This document shows positions 1-10,789 of a DNA stretch of 64,000 nucleotides, one piece after another. The notes under the pieces are model-generated. The model was given only the letters and a program-made list of their open reading frames with translations, ran no database searches and was not told the origin of the DNA. The translations under genes were made by a program, and so were the position numbers. Source of the stretch: Pseudevernia furfuracea (lineage: Eukaryota > Ascomycota > Lecanoromycetes > Lecanorales > Parmeliaceae); the NCBI GenBank assembly GCA_022315425.1, contig JAIUPT010000042.1, forward strand, positions 1,550,001 to 1,614,000, in the 5' to 3' direction. The stretch's first letter is position 1; every line of letters starts with the position of its first letter.

Positions 1-152
1 CAAGAAAATCCCACGAATAAGTACGAGTAGGCCTTGCACGGCGTCTACATTCTACCGCACTTCCATTGCCTTGTCCAATCCTCCGTTTCTTGCTTCTGAA
101 GCTCCCATGGATGTTTAAGGGGTTATTTACAACTCACCGCTTCTATTTCTAG

Positions 153-531
153 CTCGGCTTCACTACCGTTCCCAATGAAAAGCCAAAAGCCTCCGCTCCC
201 ATGATGGATCCTTCAGGTCCCGATATCGTCAACACGACCTCTGAAAGCGAAGCTTCCCACGAGACTGTAATGCGGGACCTGCACACTCTTCTCCTCGAGA
301 CCGAAGTTCGCGAGGGCAAGATGGTGTGTGGCAATTGTGGGCACGAGTACAGGATAAAGGAGGGTATTGCCAATTTCCTGTTGCCGAGTCATCTTGGTGA
401 GCTTTCTCCCTTCATACCCCTAGTGTTGCTCTACATTTGCGGCTTGACCTGCAAGAACCTGCTTCATATTTTCTAAGCGGTCGAGCCAACCAATCCATGC
501 AAAGGGTCTTGGCTCATTCATTGTAGTCTGA
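153..531 (+). CDS. TRM112: TRM112-like methyltransferase activator, 3' part
   Basis: Small zinc-binding partner that activates several methyltransferases acting on tRNA, rRNA and translation release factor. Visible exons are 153..396 and 527..531, joined in phase so that the protein ends HLV followed by stop, the usual end of this family. The second half of the zinc ribbon is clear: RDLHTLLLETEVREGKMVCG followed by NCGHEY, with the CxxC pair. An acceptor at 151-152 opens the first visible exon with LGFTTVP. The N-terminal half lies before the window or in the first 150 bases, where I could not recognise it, so the gene is 5' partial. It converges on SET1. The family call is secure; the exon boundaries are inferred from phase. 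Confidence 0.88.
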
Positions 532-1057
532 CCGAGGATGGACAATCCGAAAGCCTGTTGGTGAAGGTTTATCTTTGGGAAGGCCAGCAGATGGAACATT
601 GAGGCACACTTGACATTGGTCAAGGGTCAAGAGAATCACCAGAGGGAGGTGTTATGGGAGAATTTCAGAGGTGCTAGGTTACGTAGCCTGTTTGTATTGC
701 TGAAATTAAGCACGATCTCTGAAGAGAACGTTTTGAGACTCCTGAGAAAGTGAAAGAAGAGAGATGCTTTTCTAGATGAGCAGCGGATTTTGTAGTCATC
801 CAAGCCTCCTAAAAGCATCTTATCTGATAGTGACTTAGTATACATTATTTGCTGGCGACCTCAATGCGCACGCTTCGGAACGGCTAACCCAATCATCCTG
901 CTCTTCCGGCTGGATTGTCAAGGAAAGCCGGCTAACAGTTTTAAAAACGCCTTTGATGCTTTAATAGCTCAATGCAACGCTGACGAATTTGACCGCCGAA
1001 GACATATCCAGCGACATGATGTGTAGATAGAAGAAAGGTCAGACATGAAGGAAGATG
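532..1057. other. Intergenic region between convergent TRM112 and SET1
   Basis: About 525 bases holding the 3' ends of two convergent genes. Short open frames occur on both strands but none shows a recognisable domain. I see no RNA gene or repeat. Confidence 0.5.
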
Positions 1058-4000
1058 TTAATTGAGGAAGCCTTTGCAGCGTGCAGTGCCACAAAGACAA
1101 GGGATTCGATCATCGCTGCCCCATTCGCGTTCGAATTTGTAGTCATATGTGAGTTCTTCATCTAAGCAAAGATTAGTGTGAGCCTTGAAGAAGGGGGAGA
1201 AGAAGAGAGAAAGAAGAAGAGACCTACTTTGTCCAATGTCCCGGAGGGCATAGATGACAATTCGTTTGCTGCCTTCTACTTTGATGATCTTGGCGGTGCA
1301 ATTTGGATCACAGCTGTGATTGATGAAACGTGCGATGCCACCGCGCTTTGTGGCGTCGATGACGGTATATTCGTCAATCCTGAAAAGATAGCTGCTGCCG
1401 ATTCCGCTTTTCAAGTATTGCCGCTCTCGCATGTCGGCCACCTGCTGTCGCACCATTTCGCCAACGTATTCGATGATCATATCGTTGGCAGCAATATTCT
1501 CCATTGCGTACAGTCCCCAATTGTGGATGGCAGAACGAGCAAATTTGACGGGCTTCTTTCGTTTCTTGAGCTGATTGAAGCGGATTGCGTCCCCTTCGCC
1601 ATTGGACGTGGCCAGCACCTGTTTTTGGGCAGCAATATCGGCAACAAGACGACGATTGTTGACACGATTCGACCTTGAGGACGACTTGGACTGAGTTTTC
1701 GCCAACGCCAATGCCACGGCCTCCGCAGCAGCAGCAACAGGGTCATCCTTTGCCTGGGCTTCCCGTTCTTCGCGAGCTTTCTGAACCTTGATCCGATGAG
1801 GCAAGTACTTGGACTTCTCTGACTCCAGAATTTTCGTGGTCCCTTCAGTCCTGGCGCAGCCAGTGGAATTTGGTACATAATAACCATCGATGTTGGTCTC
1901 CTTTCTAATAACGCCCCTCTCACCACCACGATTGAGCGCCTTGATTTCTTTTTGCTTCCAAGCCCATATGGAGACACTACCAAGGCTTGCCTCCGATCGA
2001 TCAGCCAGAATTTGTCGCAGGTATCGGAGGTCTTCTTCGTCTTTGACAATATGCTGCCATCCATCCAAGTCAAGCACTACATTTGGATCCTCAGCAACCG
2101 TGCGCTGAGGCTCCCCTTTCGTTGCAGTCCATTCTTTCTCAGCCGTTGCTTGCTCCATAGGTTCTATTACCGCTTCAGGCTGGATTTCCTCAGTCTTCGC
2201 AGCATTTGCCAGCATGTCATTTAATTCGGCCTTGGCTTGCTGCTTTTTGAGGGCTTCTCGCTCTTCGAAGACCTGCTTCTTCGTCTTCTTCTTCTTTCCT
2301 TTCGTCTGTTTCGGTGTTACCAACCTGCTTTCGGAATCGCGGTCAGGCGTTTCGCTAACATCTTTCGACGGAATGTCAGCTATGCCGTCCATTTCAAGGA
2401 CCTGGATGCCTGTGACCGAAGAATCGGTCTCTAGTGTAGAAGAAGGCGCAAGAACACATTCGTCGTCTTTGCTGATCCCGAATAGCTCTTCATCTTCCTT
2501 TTGCTTCTTTCTGTCAGCAATGTCCTGGATAAGCCGTTTTCTCTTCTTGGACGTTTGTTGAACTTTGCTGGCATCTCGACCAATCTCCTGATCTATGTCA
2601 GTCATAGCTGGCGTGACATCATCAGTATCTTCCTCGTCAGGCCATGCTGAAGCTCTACTGTGTCGGCGAATATTTTTCGGTGTTGGATTGGTGCTTTCGT
2701 TCTCAGAAATGTCTGACGCAATGCTCATCCGGCTCACTGGCCTGCTGTCTTGCTCTTCGGTATCTCTCGTGAAAGTGGTACGCCGTTCGTCTTCCGAATC
2801 CTCGTCATCGTCACGGAATGTGGGCAAGCGATGGTGAAGTCCCCGGACTGCCATCTTCTTCGGAGCTTTCTGCTTTCGCCGTTCGTCTGTGAAACCAACA
2901 TTCTCTCGCTTGCCACCGACTCCTTTCCGAATTCTGGGCAGTGTAGTAACGTTCAATGTTGAAGCTGCCAGGGGTCGACGGCCATTGATCAAGACATCGC
3001 TCCTCGAGTCTGGCGTACCGTTTGAGGGTGTTTCGCTCATATCGAATTTGGGACCGCTTCCTCTTCCGTCGTTCGGATCCGTGATGTTCAGTCTTCGTCT
3101 TTTATCCGCATGCCGGTCGGGGTCCAGAAAGTCATATAGAGTTGGTGCTGCAAGCTTGAGTCGGACATCCTGCATGAGCTTGACTTGGAGCTCAATTCTG
3201 AGAACTTCTGCCGCTTCGCTCACGGGGTCGAGATTCTTAGCTCTCTGCTTTTTCTCCTCCTCAAGATCTAGCTCGTCCTCCTTTCGAACCCTCTCCCGCT
3301 CTGCCTTCTCACGTTGCTCTGCAATGGCTCTCTCCGGAGTGGGGCTTCTTTCGTAATTGGGGTTTCCAAACTCGTGACACTCCATGTTCATGATGTAGGT
3401 GAACAACTCACGCAAACGATACGCTTTGTAGCATTTGACGGCAGCTTCTTCGCCTCGTTTCGAATTCTCGAATATCACATAGTACCCGGTCTTATCGCAC
3501 CTCACTTGCTCCCAATTCTCGTTCTTGAGCCTCTTCTTCAGATGTGGTACCGTTTTAGGCATGACAGGTACATAACAGTGAGCAATGAAAATATATGGAT
3601 CGCGCTTGATTTGATCCAAAATGGGCTTCTCTTCAATTGAGCCTGGATAATCAGCTTCCGCAGCCTTTCTGGAAGCGTCGAACTGTGCCGGCGGCTGTTG
3701 AATCGCGGTGGATCGTGGTAATGGCGTCGTTGGTGCTAGTGGTGGTGGCAGGTTGGGCCGCACAGGAAACTTAGCAGAAGGACCTTTTGGCGCAGATGGA
3801 GGAGGTCCCGGTAATTCCATGCTCGTTTCCTTCTTTGGCATTTCCACCTTTTTCTCTCTGTATCGCTGTCTTTCCTTGGCCTTGGCCAGTGCACGCCGGC
3901 CCACGGACCCATCACGATCAAGTTCAGCAAAAACAGGACAGAGACCAACCCTAGTCTGACCGTCTTTGCATTCCAAGTGAGCTTTCTTTGCTGCAGCGCT

Positions 4001-5115
4001 TGCCGATATGGCCGGCCCGCCGCGAAGCGACCGACTGTCCTTGTATCGAATGAGGCATATACCAAGGAAGCTACCGTTCTCCGGATCAGTGTGACTAGTG
4101 ATATCTGCTATGTCTCCAAAGCTAGAGAATAGATGACGTATTTGATTGACTGGGGTAAGGGGATCGAATCCGGTCACCACGATTCTGACTGGCGGTCCAG
4201 GCCCAATCGATGTTTCCTTGTCATACTGGTAGGCTTTTAATGAGTACGGTGCGACTCGATGGCGGTTTTTATGCTTGTTTGCAGCCCCTTTAGTATAGTT
4301 GGAAATCCTTAATCGAGGATCTATTGGGGGAGCCCCATCTTCCTACAATAGAATTCCATTAGCTGGCCCAATCCCTGAAACAAACACTTAGTAGTTCACA
4401 TTGTAATCAAACATACCTCTTCACCAAACGGACTGAACTGCACTTGACGACTTCTCTTTTCCTTTCCCTTCAGCGTTTTGTCTAAATCTGGGTCATAGAC
4501 GGCTTTGAATCCCTTGACCTCCCCTTTGCCAGGCCGTGCCGACAGCGCAGGTGGCAGCTGAGCACGCGCAGGATCCAAGCCTCGATAAACCGACGCTCCT
4601 TCCAGCTGGTCTTGTGTGGGGGATAGTGACGAGTTTCCAACTAAGAGATGCTCATCATAAACTCGCCTTTTGGGCGGCGAGTTATTACCATTTGCTCGAG
4701 GGGAGGAGTCAGTATTGGTAAGGGGCGTTAGGCTTGTAGATTTTTGAGGTCCATCGTGATGCGCCATATTGGCATCTCTGTTGACTGTACTGAAGATAGA
4801 AGACGTAGTGCTCGTAGAGCTCGTGGAGCCAACCTCATGTGCGATGTCACTGTTCGCAATATCGTTCTCCTCATGCGTCAGAGAGTTTGGTATGTTATTG
4901 AGATGGCCATTTGGTGTTCCGTTGGCAAGGGTGTCGCCTTCGCCCTCCCCGTCAGAGGGAGCAGGAGGTGCAGAGAGCGTGCTGGAGGAACAAGACTGGC
5001 CAGCGGACGGGGACTGATTTCTTCTGCGATCCTGAGAAGCTTTGGAGCGTTTTTGCTGAAGTACTGAAGGAGCAGTAGGGAAGAAATCGGCAAAGCCCTT
5101 TGACGAGCGCGACAT
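1058..5115 (-). CDS. SET1: Histone H3 lysine-4 methyltransferase, COMPASS catalytic subunit
   Basis: Methylates H3K4 as the catalytic subunit of the nuclear COMPASS complex. Exons on the minus strand are 5115..4417, 4342..1228 and 1161..1058, giving about 1305 residues, normal for fungal Set1. In order: a Ser-rich N terminus, an RRM at about 285-375, a second RNA-binding region starting DPYIFIAHCYVP, a long charged low-complexity linker, the N-SET region with DEEDLRYLRQIL, a Win-like motif GCARTEG, and the C-terminal SET domain from about residue 1163 with RFINHSCDPNC and EELTYDY. The post-SET zinc site CLCGTARC closes the protein. The last intron (1162..1227, 66 nt) lies inside the SET domain, is a multiple of three and has no in-frame stop; splicing restores QNEELTYDY. 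All key residues look intact. Confidence 0.95.
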
Positions 5116-5844
5116 CCTTGGAGATGGTCACTATCTGTACCGTTTGAGATGCACCATTTCGCCGCTCCAACTATCTCTCCCGAATGAATGTGACCGTTGG
5201 TTTGTCACTCATACACTGATTATGGAGGCTTGAGGTTCTGGCAGCAGATATTGTGCGATGTGGATTTGCACGCGGTGGGAGGGGTCTGGGCTAACGCGAT
5301 CACCGGCAGAGTGTTTGTCCAACAGATAACAATTTGAGTGGTAGAATCAAGCCCGTGAGTGGACCTCGTATGAGTGAGGTAGAAATAGGGCAGCGACGTG
5401 AGAAAAAAGCCGGGTTTCCAAGGGTAGGCAAATGGCAGGCACTTGTCATGAGCAGCAATTGGATGTAGTGAGGTTACCGTTGCTTTCACATTTCCCAAAA
5501 AACGCCGTAATTTTAGCCGATTCCTACTCTAATTCCGCGCGCCGAAAACGAAACAAACCACGATGAATTGCTCTCTTACTACACCTTCACACAGACTAGC
5601 ACAGGGCCATGATTATACAGTACAGGAAGACACAATTATCTGGTGCATATATCACTACATCAAAGTCTAGGAAATTCGCGATCCTTCGATGACAGCCGCG
5701 ATAGTCACTAGAGGCGATTATTCTAGATGCTGCAGCACGACCTCATCGGCAGCTTCACTGAACACATAAATAGAAAAAGAAAACAGCGGCGTCCTGCAGT
5801 AGATGGATTGGCTCGCAAGTGGAGGGTCACTATAATATCGAATG
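5116..5844. other. SET1 upstream region and 5' flank of pseudogene
   Basis: Non-coding stretch upstream of SET1 on the minus strand. No convincing open frame is seen. Part may once have held the missing 5' end of the adjacent pseudogene, but I see no homology to it. Confidence 0.45.
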
Positions 5845-7303
5845 ACTACTTCATCACCGTCATTAAGAAGGCTCGCTGGGAAGCCCGAGCCCGCAAAGCA
5901 CTCGACCCCTCTGTCGAAACAATAAGGGCTGTTGCACTTGATCTCCATGGGAATCTCGCAGCTGCTAGCCCTACTGAAGTACTGACTCTTAAGATGAAAG
6001 GATGGATCGGAGACACGGCTGTCATCGGAGCAGGTCTGTCTGTGGACCATAATGTAGCTGTTGTTTGATTAGTCTCCGAAACCTCTGGTCTCAATGTTCG
6101 TGAACTAGGCTTGCTGATATCTATCTACAGCAGTGGTGACGGAGAAGACATTCTGTGCCACTCTGTTGCTGGCAAGGTTGCCGCCTTGGAAGACATCGAA
6201 TCACTTAATGAGACTATAGCTCAAGTCATCCTCAAGAAGGCTGCGAAAGCGCCTTTCGCATATTCCATACTTGCTGTTAATTCTACGGGTCATATTGTCG
6301 TCGAATCAAATGGGCGCGTCTTTCCAATCGCGTCTTGTACCGCATCTTCTTTGAAGTCATCAGTCTTGCCGACCATCATTCATCTCTTTTCGCAACATGT
6401 TTTCTATTAAGATGCCCTCATGATTGCTAGATTGACTCGCTATCTAATAACTCCTTCCTATGCTATTATAGTTTCCCGTGAAGTCGGCGAGCTAATGTCA
6501 CCACCTCTAACTACATTCTCAAAGATCATGCATACTGTGCATCAGGTCTCTGCAACACTAAATTTTGGTTTGTCTACTCACCGTTATGTGTTATGACCTG
6601 GCTTATGATGATAGCGATGTTCTCTCTCTAATTCCTCTAAATGGCCTCAGCAAGGACTGGAAGATAACCACCCACAATCAAGAGGAATACAATGCTTGAT
6701 TTCCTGGCTACCTCACATCAAAGAATAGACCAAAGATGACAGACGGTTACCTTGAGGAAACTCGCTTTCGTATTGCCGCTACCACGGGCATTTCAGAGCC
6801 TTGTAGCAACTGTTTTAATGGTGAAGATTCAAATCAGACTATCTTTGCCCGTATCATCCGGGGAGAGCTGCCTCAATGAGAAAGATAAAGCTTATGTTAC
6901 CTTCTTGACGCCATATGGCAATACTCTCGGATTCACAGTAGTTGTTCCACGCAAGCATCTTGATAGCGATATTTTTGGACTTGAAGATAAAAAATTCAAT
7001 AGCATTCTTGAAGCTACTTATAAGGCGCTCACTACCTAAAGAAAGCCTTTGGTGTCAAGCGTTGCAGTATCTTTTTCGAAGGCTACGAGATTGAGTACGC
7101 CCATGTGAAGTTAATTCCAGTGCATGATCGATTAACATCTCAAGGGCAGCTTTTCACCCCCATTGCTGCGCCTGCATCTCTTGAAGAAATTTACCAAGGA
7201 TTCCTCACGACGTAATTTGGGCCGCCCTGACCTCGAATTGAACGGCGACAACGCGAAGCAGTTGCGTGAGCTCCACGTCCAGCGTAAGAAGTTTGCTCCT
7301 TGA
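5845..7303 (+). pseudogene. Decayed asparaginase-like / HIT / HIT fusion gene
   Basis: Relic of a three-part protein. From about 5845 to 6060 one frame reads like the maturation site and beta chain of the Ntn-hydrolase family (isoaspartyl peptidase/asparaginase): ETIRAVALDLHGNLAAAS, then GDTAVIGAGLSVDHNVAVV, where the Thr after E would be the nucleophile. After an intron-like break the frame resumes at about 6130 with SGDGEDILCHSVAGKVAALE. Next comes a HIT-like region (about 6370-6700: DALMIARLTRY, LSLIPLNGLSKDWK), then a second HIT domain from about 6845 (FARIIRGELPQ, FLTPYGNTLGFTVVVPRKHL, FEGYEIEYAHVKLIPVHD, which keeps an HVKLIPVH signature). It ends AKQLRELHVQRKKFAP then TGA at 7301-7303. 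At least six stops or frame breaks interrupt it and the asparaginase alpha chain is missing. Many stops look like single transitions (TGG or CAA to a stop). Confidence 0.8.
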
Positions 7304-8248
7304 GATTGAGGAGATAGCTGCCTAACTTTGCTGACCAGAGGTATCCAGGAGAGGAGGATGATGATGATGATGATGGTAGCGATGATATGATGGTACTTGT
7401 GACAATGATGACAGAGTGTATAAAGCAGAGAAAATGACCACGTCGCACACACTCCAGTGTCTTGGCCAAGGACGTTTTCAGGGCTTGGCGAATGGCATGC
7501 CTCGAAGTTGTTGGTGTTCCTTAGAGATCAGTCTACCGGTATCTACCAACATCTACTAGTTGCTCAGTCACTCACAGATATCTGTACCCATTTACAGTCC
7601 TATTGGATAATAGGGCTAGGGATGTAGAACTAAGGTAGCTTCCGCTTTGAATGAATTTCTTAGCCGAATTCAAAAACACAACCCCGTTACAGTACACCAT
7701 ACTTGTAGAATTATATAGTACAATTATGCTAACACTGACCAACGCGAGGTCCTCATGATACCGAGGTACGTCAATCAGTCGGGCCTTCGTTTTTGACACG
7801 CCTTTGGGCGTTTACTCTCTCTCGAGTTTCACCACTTAATTGAACAAGGACCAAATAATAATGTCTAGGTATATACTACTTACTTCCCTTATACGGTACC
7901 TACTTTATCATTACGCAGATCCTTAACGTCGCCTGTTTCACACGAATTTGGCATTATTACCTAAGGTAAGCCTGTAAGATAATGTTGAGAGCGGGCAATG
8001 TTGGAATTAGGCGGTTGGACTGTTGGACAAAAACCATCTGAAAGCCTCATGAGCATTTCGCTCGCTCGTATCAATGAATCGCCTCGCTCGTATTTCATGG
8101 AAATGAGGTTGGTGCCCTCGGTGCTGGAGGCTACAAAGCCATCTCCATCCTCCATCTTTCGACGGTATTTCCTCCCTTCTTTGCTTCCTGCTTTTCACTC
8201 TTTCACTACCAATCTTTGCTTCTTAGACAGTACGGCCTGATCTTCAAG
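7304..8248. other. Intergenic region with a GAT microsatellite
   Basis: No supported gene. A GAT/ATG trinucleotide run lies at about 7354-7376. The rest is unremarkable and includes the promoter side of the secreted-protein gene at 8249. Confidence 0.5.
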
Positions 8249-9210
8249 ATGCAGGCACTCACCTTGCTTTTCCTCCTCTTCGATGCACTGTACTTTGCAC
8301 ATGCTGCGATGGATCTTCATTATGTTGATCTGGCCCCTCGTGATGAGGGGGCTCCCATCGTAGGCAGTGCGTCCACGGTGAGAAAAGTTTTCGGGGTACC
8401 GCCAATCCCTTATCTAACGAGTTATAGCCCTTTCCCCCCCCTTCTGATGACGACCTCAAGGTGTACCCCACCAGCTACAACATTGGGGACCCAATTCCCA
8501 CGGGAGGTCTCACTGTCGTCTTTTCGCTTGATGTCTCAAGTGCACTCAACAACGTATTCAAGTTCAGTTGCATCCCCGATTCAAAAGACTACGACGGTGT
8601 AACGGGTTGCACTCAAGACTTGATCGCAATTATCTCGGAACAGCCATCTATTCAGTCTTTTTTTGGGCCGCCGGCACCGGCCGGAATCGTGCTTCCATTC
8701 ATCGCATTACTTTTTATAGGTGTCTCGACATATCTTTCGTCAGTAGGGTTAGTCGCATACGATGATGTTACCTCGGCAGCTCCGCCACTTACCACGCCCA
8801 TTACCGTACTCATTCCGCCGGGTGCCCTTGCCAATCCCATGGTCCCGAGGTTCGTCGGAACATGATCAGACCTTCGCTCTGTCTATAAGCAGTTGACATA
8901 AGACAGCGTACAAATAACCAACCAAGTAGACGTGACCTGCTACGCGGAAAAGGACTGTACGGGCACAGTGGAATGGTCCCACAACACCACAAACCTCACG
9001 ACTACACCAGGTTCTTCACTTTGCTGGAACACAAAGAACTGTCAGTGTATAGCATATGACTCGACCAATGTCGCTATCTTGACCTGGAACCGCCAAGACT
9101 GTACCGGGAATTATAATTTTGCGTATGCACCGTTAGTTTGCGGTGTGCACGCGAATACAACGGTGGAAACGGCGGGGACGAACTCTTTGGATCTTATCCC
9201 GATTTGTTAA
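8249..9210 (+). CDS. Putative secreted or membrane cysteine-rich protein, unknown function
   Basis: I do not recognise the family. The model has exons 8249..8377, 8428..8849 and 8907..9210, about 284 residues. The first intron (50 nt) is well supported by gtgaga...ttatag and phase. The second (57 nt) uses a weak gttcgt donor but keeps the frame, with TTGAC just before its acceptor. Residues 1-19 form a signal peptide (MQALTLLFLLFDALYFAHA). A second hydrophobic stretch, GIVLPFIALLFIGVSTYLSS, lies near residues 125-145 and may be a membrane segment or an unrecognised intron. The C-terminal 95 residues carry eight cysteines and two DCTG motifs with nearby aromatic residues, as in small secreted repeat domains. 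The stop lies inside the first unit of a 123-bp tandem duplication. The region 8907..9210 could instead be a separate small gene. Confidence 0.55.
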
Positions 9211-9402
9211 ATGGTAGAAGGAAGTTGAAACAGGCTGTGCAGGGAGCTTTGTGTGTGGAACAACGTCCCGAGATACAACACAACGGTGGAAACGGCGGGG
9301 ACGAACTCTTTGAATCTTATCCCGATTTGTTGAATGGTAGGAGGAAGTTGAAACAGGCTGTGCAGGGAGCTCTGTGTGTGGAACAACGTCCTGAGATACT
9401 TT
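9157..9402 (+). repeat. Two-copy 123-bp tandem duplication
   Basis: The segment starting ACAACGGTGGAAACGG at 9157 recurs at 9280, an offset of 123 bp (41 codons). About five differences are visible and all are transitions. Unit 1 contains the TAA that ends the upstream protein (TTGTTAAATGG); in unit 2 the same site reads TTGAATGG, so that stop is absent. A different frame is open through both units (from about 9138 to 9404) and would encode a 41-residue repeat beginning NGGNGGDELF. Confidence 0.9.
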
Positions 9403-9634
9403 AAATCACTGCAATGAAATTATGAATCTAGCTCCATCTTCCCTCTTCCCTAGCCGACTCGCTTTGATTTCAGTTCTCCATTCTGTCTTCGTTCAGTAGT
9501 AGTTCCCCAGTCATTGGGCCTGATCTCCTTCAGCATAGAGTATTATCTTGACAAGTACAATGCCGTGGTAGCTAGAGACTCGCCGAGAAAGACGGTCTAG
9601 CCGAGCCAAGCGGTGAATTAAACAATGAGAAAAT

Positions 9635-9696
9635 AAAAAGCACCGCAACACCATTGTACCAGCGCCATTAGGAATCGAACCTAATACGAACTAAAT
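9635..9696 (-). repeat. tRNA-like dispersed repeat, copy 1 (B box only)
   Basis: Shares about 60 bp with 49009-49084, including the flank AAGCACCGCAACAC and ACCATTGTACCAGCGCC. On the minus strand 9681..9671 reads GGTTCGATTCC, a perfect RNA polymerase III B box. The A-box side is not preserved here. Probably a tRNA-derived SINE fragment rather than a working tRNA. Confidence 0.6.
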
Positions 9697-9730
9697 ATCT
9701 CCGCCAAACACAATGTGCAACACGGATCGA

Positions 9731-9762
9731 TTGGTTGATTGATTGATTAATTGATTGATTTT
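9731..9762 (+). repeat. TTGA microsatellite
   Basis: Imperfect TTGA repeats directly next to the left end of the inverted-repeat element. The terminal TTGATTTT doubles as its apparent target duplication. Confidence 0.8.
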
Positions 9763-10100
9763 GAGTATTGCTACGTGTACACCCCCTTTTGCTACATGTA
9801 CACCCCCCCCCTCAGCGAGGTAGATATAGGCTAGTAACATGAGTATACTTTCCAACACTAATTCGGTCTGACAAATTTGCTTGCAAATCAGAGACTTGGA
9901 AGTCCCATAGAAACTTTAAGGGTCTCAGTGAATCCTGCAATTTTTTCCACACCTTCCTACCGCCATGGACCTCTGCAGGTAAGCAGACTTGACGCTAAGA
10001 AATTTGAGTCATTTGAGTCCAGGCGTTCTTCTTCCACCTCACCGCCAGCAACCCTCGATCAACTATCAACTATCAACCCTCCATGATATATCTACCTCAC

Positions 10101-10150
10101 CTTCCACCTCGTCCTCCTCATCCTCTTCGTCCTCATCATCCTCCTTCTTC
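10101..10150 (+). repeat. Pyrimidine-rich low-complexity tract
   Basis: CTTCC, TCCTCA and TCCTCTTCG units on the plus strand inside the 1,019-bp element. Its translation is Ser-rich and not convincing as protein. Confidence 0.8.
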
Positions 10151-10579
10151 AGATACCTCGGCAGCATGGGCTGGCAAGAGTGGGCTGAGTTGCGGGCATC
10201 GGGCGGGCATCGGGCAAAACCTCACCACATCCTTCTGGACAAGTCTCGCGCGCTAAGATCTGTCAGTAAGTCGATTCAAATGACGTGTTTCTGGCACAGT
10301 TCAGCCGTCTAGATCGCTATGTGCAGGGAGTGCAGTCATAGAGCACCATTGACGGTGACACCAGTTTTTCTCATTTGGCCCCAGGACCTGAAGTTCTGCC
10401 CGATTTTTGAATACTGAACTGCAGCGCAGCGACCAGTGACTACTTGAGTATGTGTATTAGTGATTACTTGATTATATGCTACTTGATTGTATATATTCTA
10501 TATCTACGGAGTATGTAACGCGAAAATGCCTTCTGCTTGCATTTGGCGGTGGTCCGCAAAAGGGTTTTGCAAAGAGAAG

Positions 10580-10709
10580 TACGGAGGTCGGCACGCAAAG
10601 TCCTGGACGCCAAGACTCATAACGGATAACGCCCTACATACAAATCTGGGGCCGCCTTCCGAAAGTAGGGTTAGGGCTTTGTCCAGGACTTTGCGTGCCG
10701 ACCTCCGTA
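10580..10709. mobile_element. Palindromic MITE copy 1, TA-flanked
   Basis: Starts TACGGAGGTCGGCACGCAAA and ends with its inverse complement TTTGCGTGCCGACCTCCGTA. The arms are about 28 bp or more, followed by a short centre. TA at both ends is consistent with Tc1/mariner-type target duplication. No coding capacity. A related copy is at 11604-11741. Confidence 0.85.
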
Positions 10710-10789
10710 GTTCGGTGGACCTTCTTTAAAATAGAGGGGGGTGTACATGTAGCAAAAGGGGGTGTACACGTAGCAATACCCTTGATTTT

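Larger units (their letters stand above)
9763..10781. mobile_element. 1,019-bp non-autonomous element with ~46-bp inverted ends and 8-bp target duplication
   Basis: The left end reads GAGTATTGCTACGTGTAC and continues to a C-rich tract at about 9810. The right end, read on the minus strand from 10781, begins GGGTATTGCTACGTGTAC and matches over about 46 bases with one mismatch and a different C-run length. Each end contains two copies of a GCTACRTGTACACCCCC block. The 8-mer TTGATTTT flanks both sides (9755-9762 and 10782-10789), a length typical of hAT-type insertion, although the left copy lies beside TTGA repeats. Internal frames show no transposase. A pyrimidine-rich tract is at 10101-10150 and a MITE is nested at 10580-10709. 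Confidence 0.7.

Noticed and set aside
1178..1678. 166-codon open frame on the plus strand inside SET1
   Set aside because: It is antisense to the highly conserved SET and post-SET region and shows no domain of its own; a shadow of minus-strand codon usage.
1477..2073. 198-codon minus-strand frame inside SET1
   Set aside because: Overlaps SET1 exon 2 in another frame and is low-complexity; a shadow frame.
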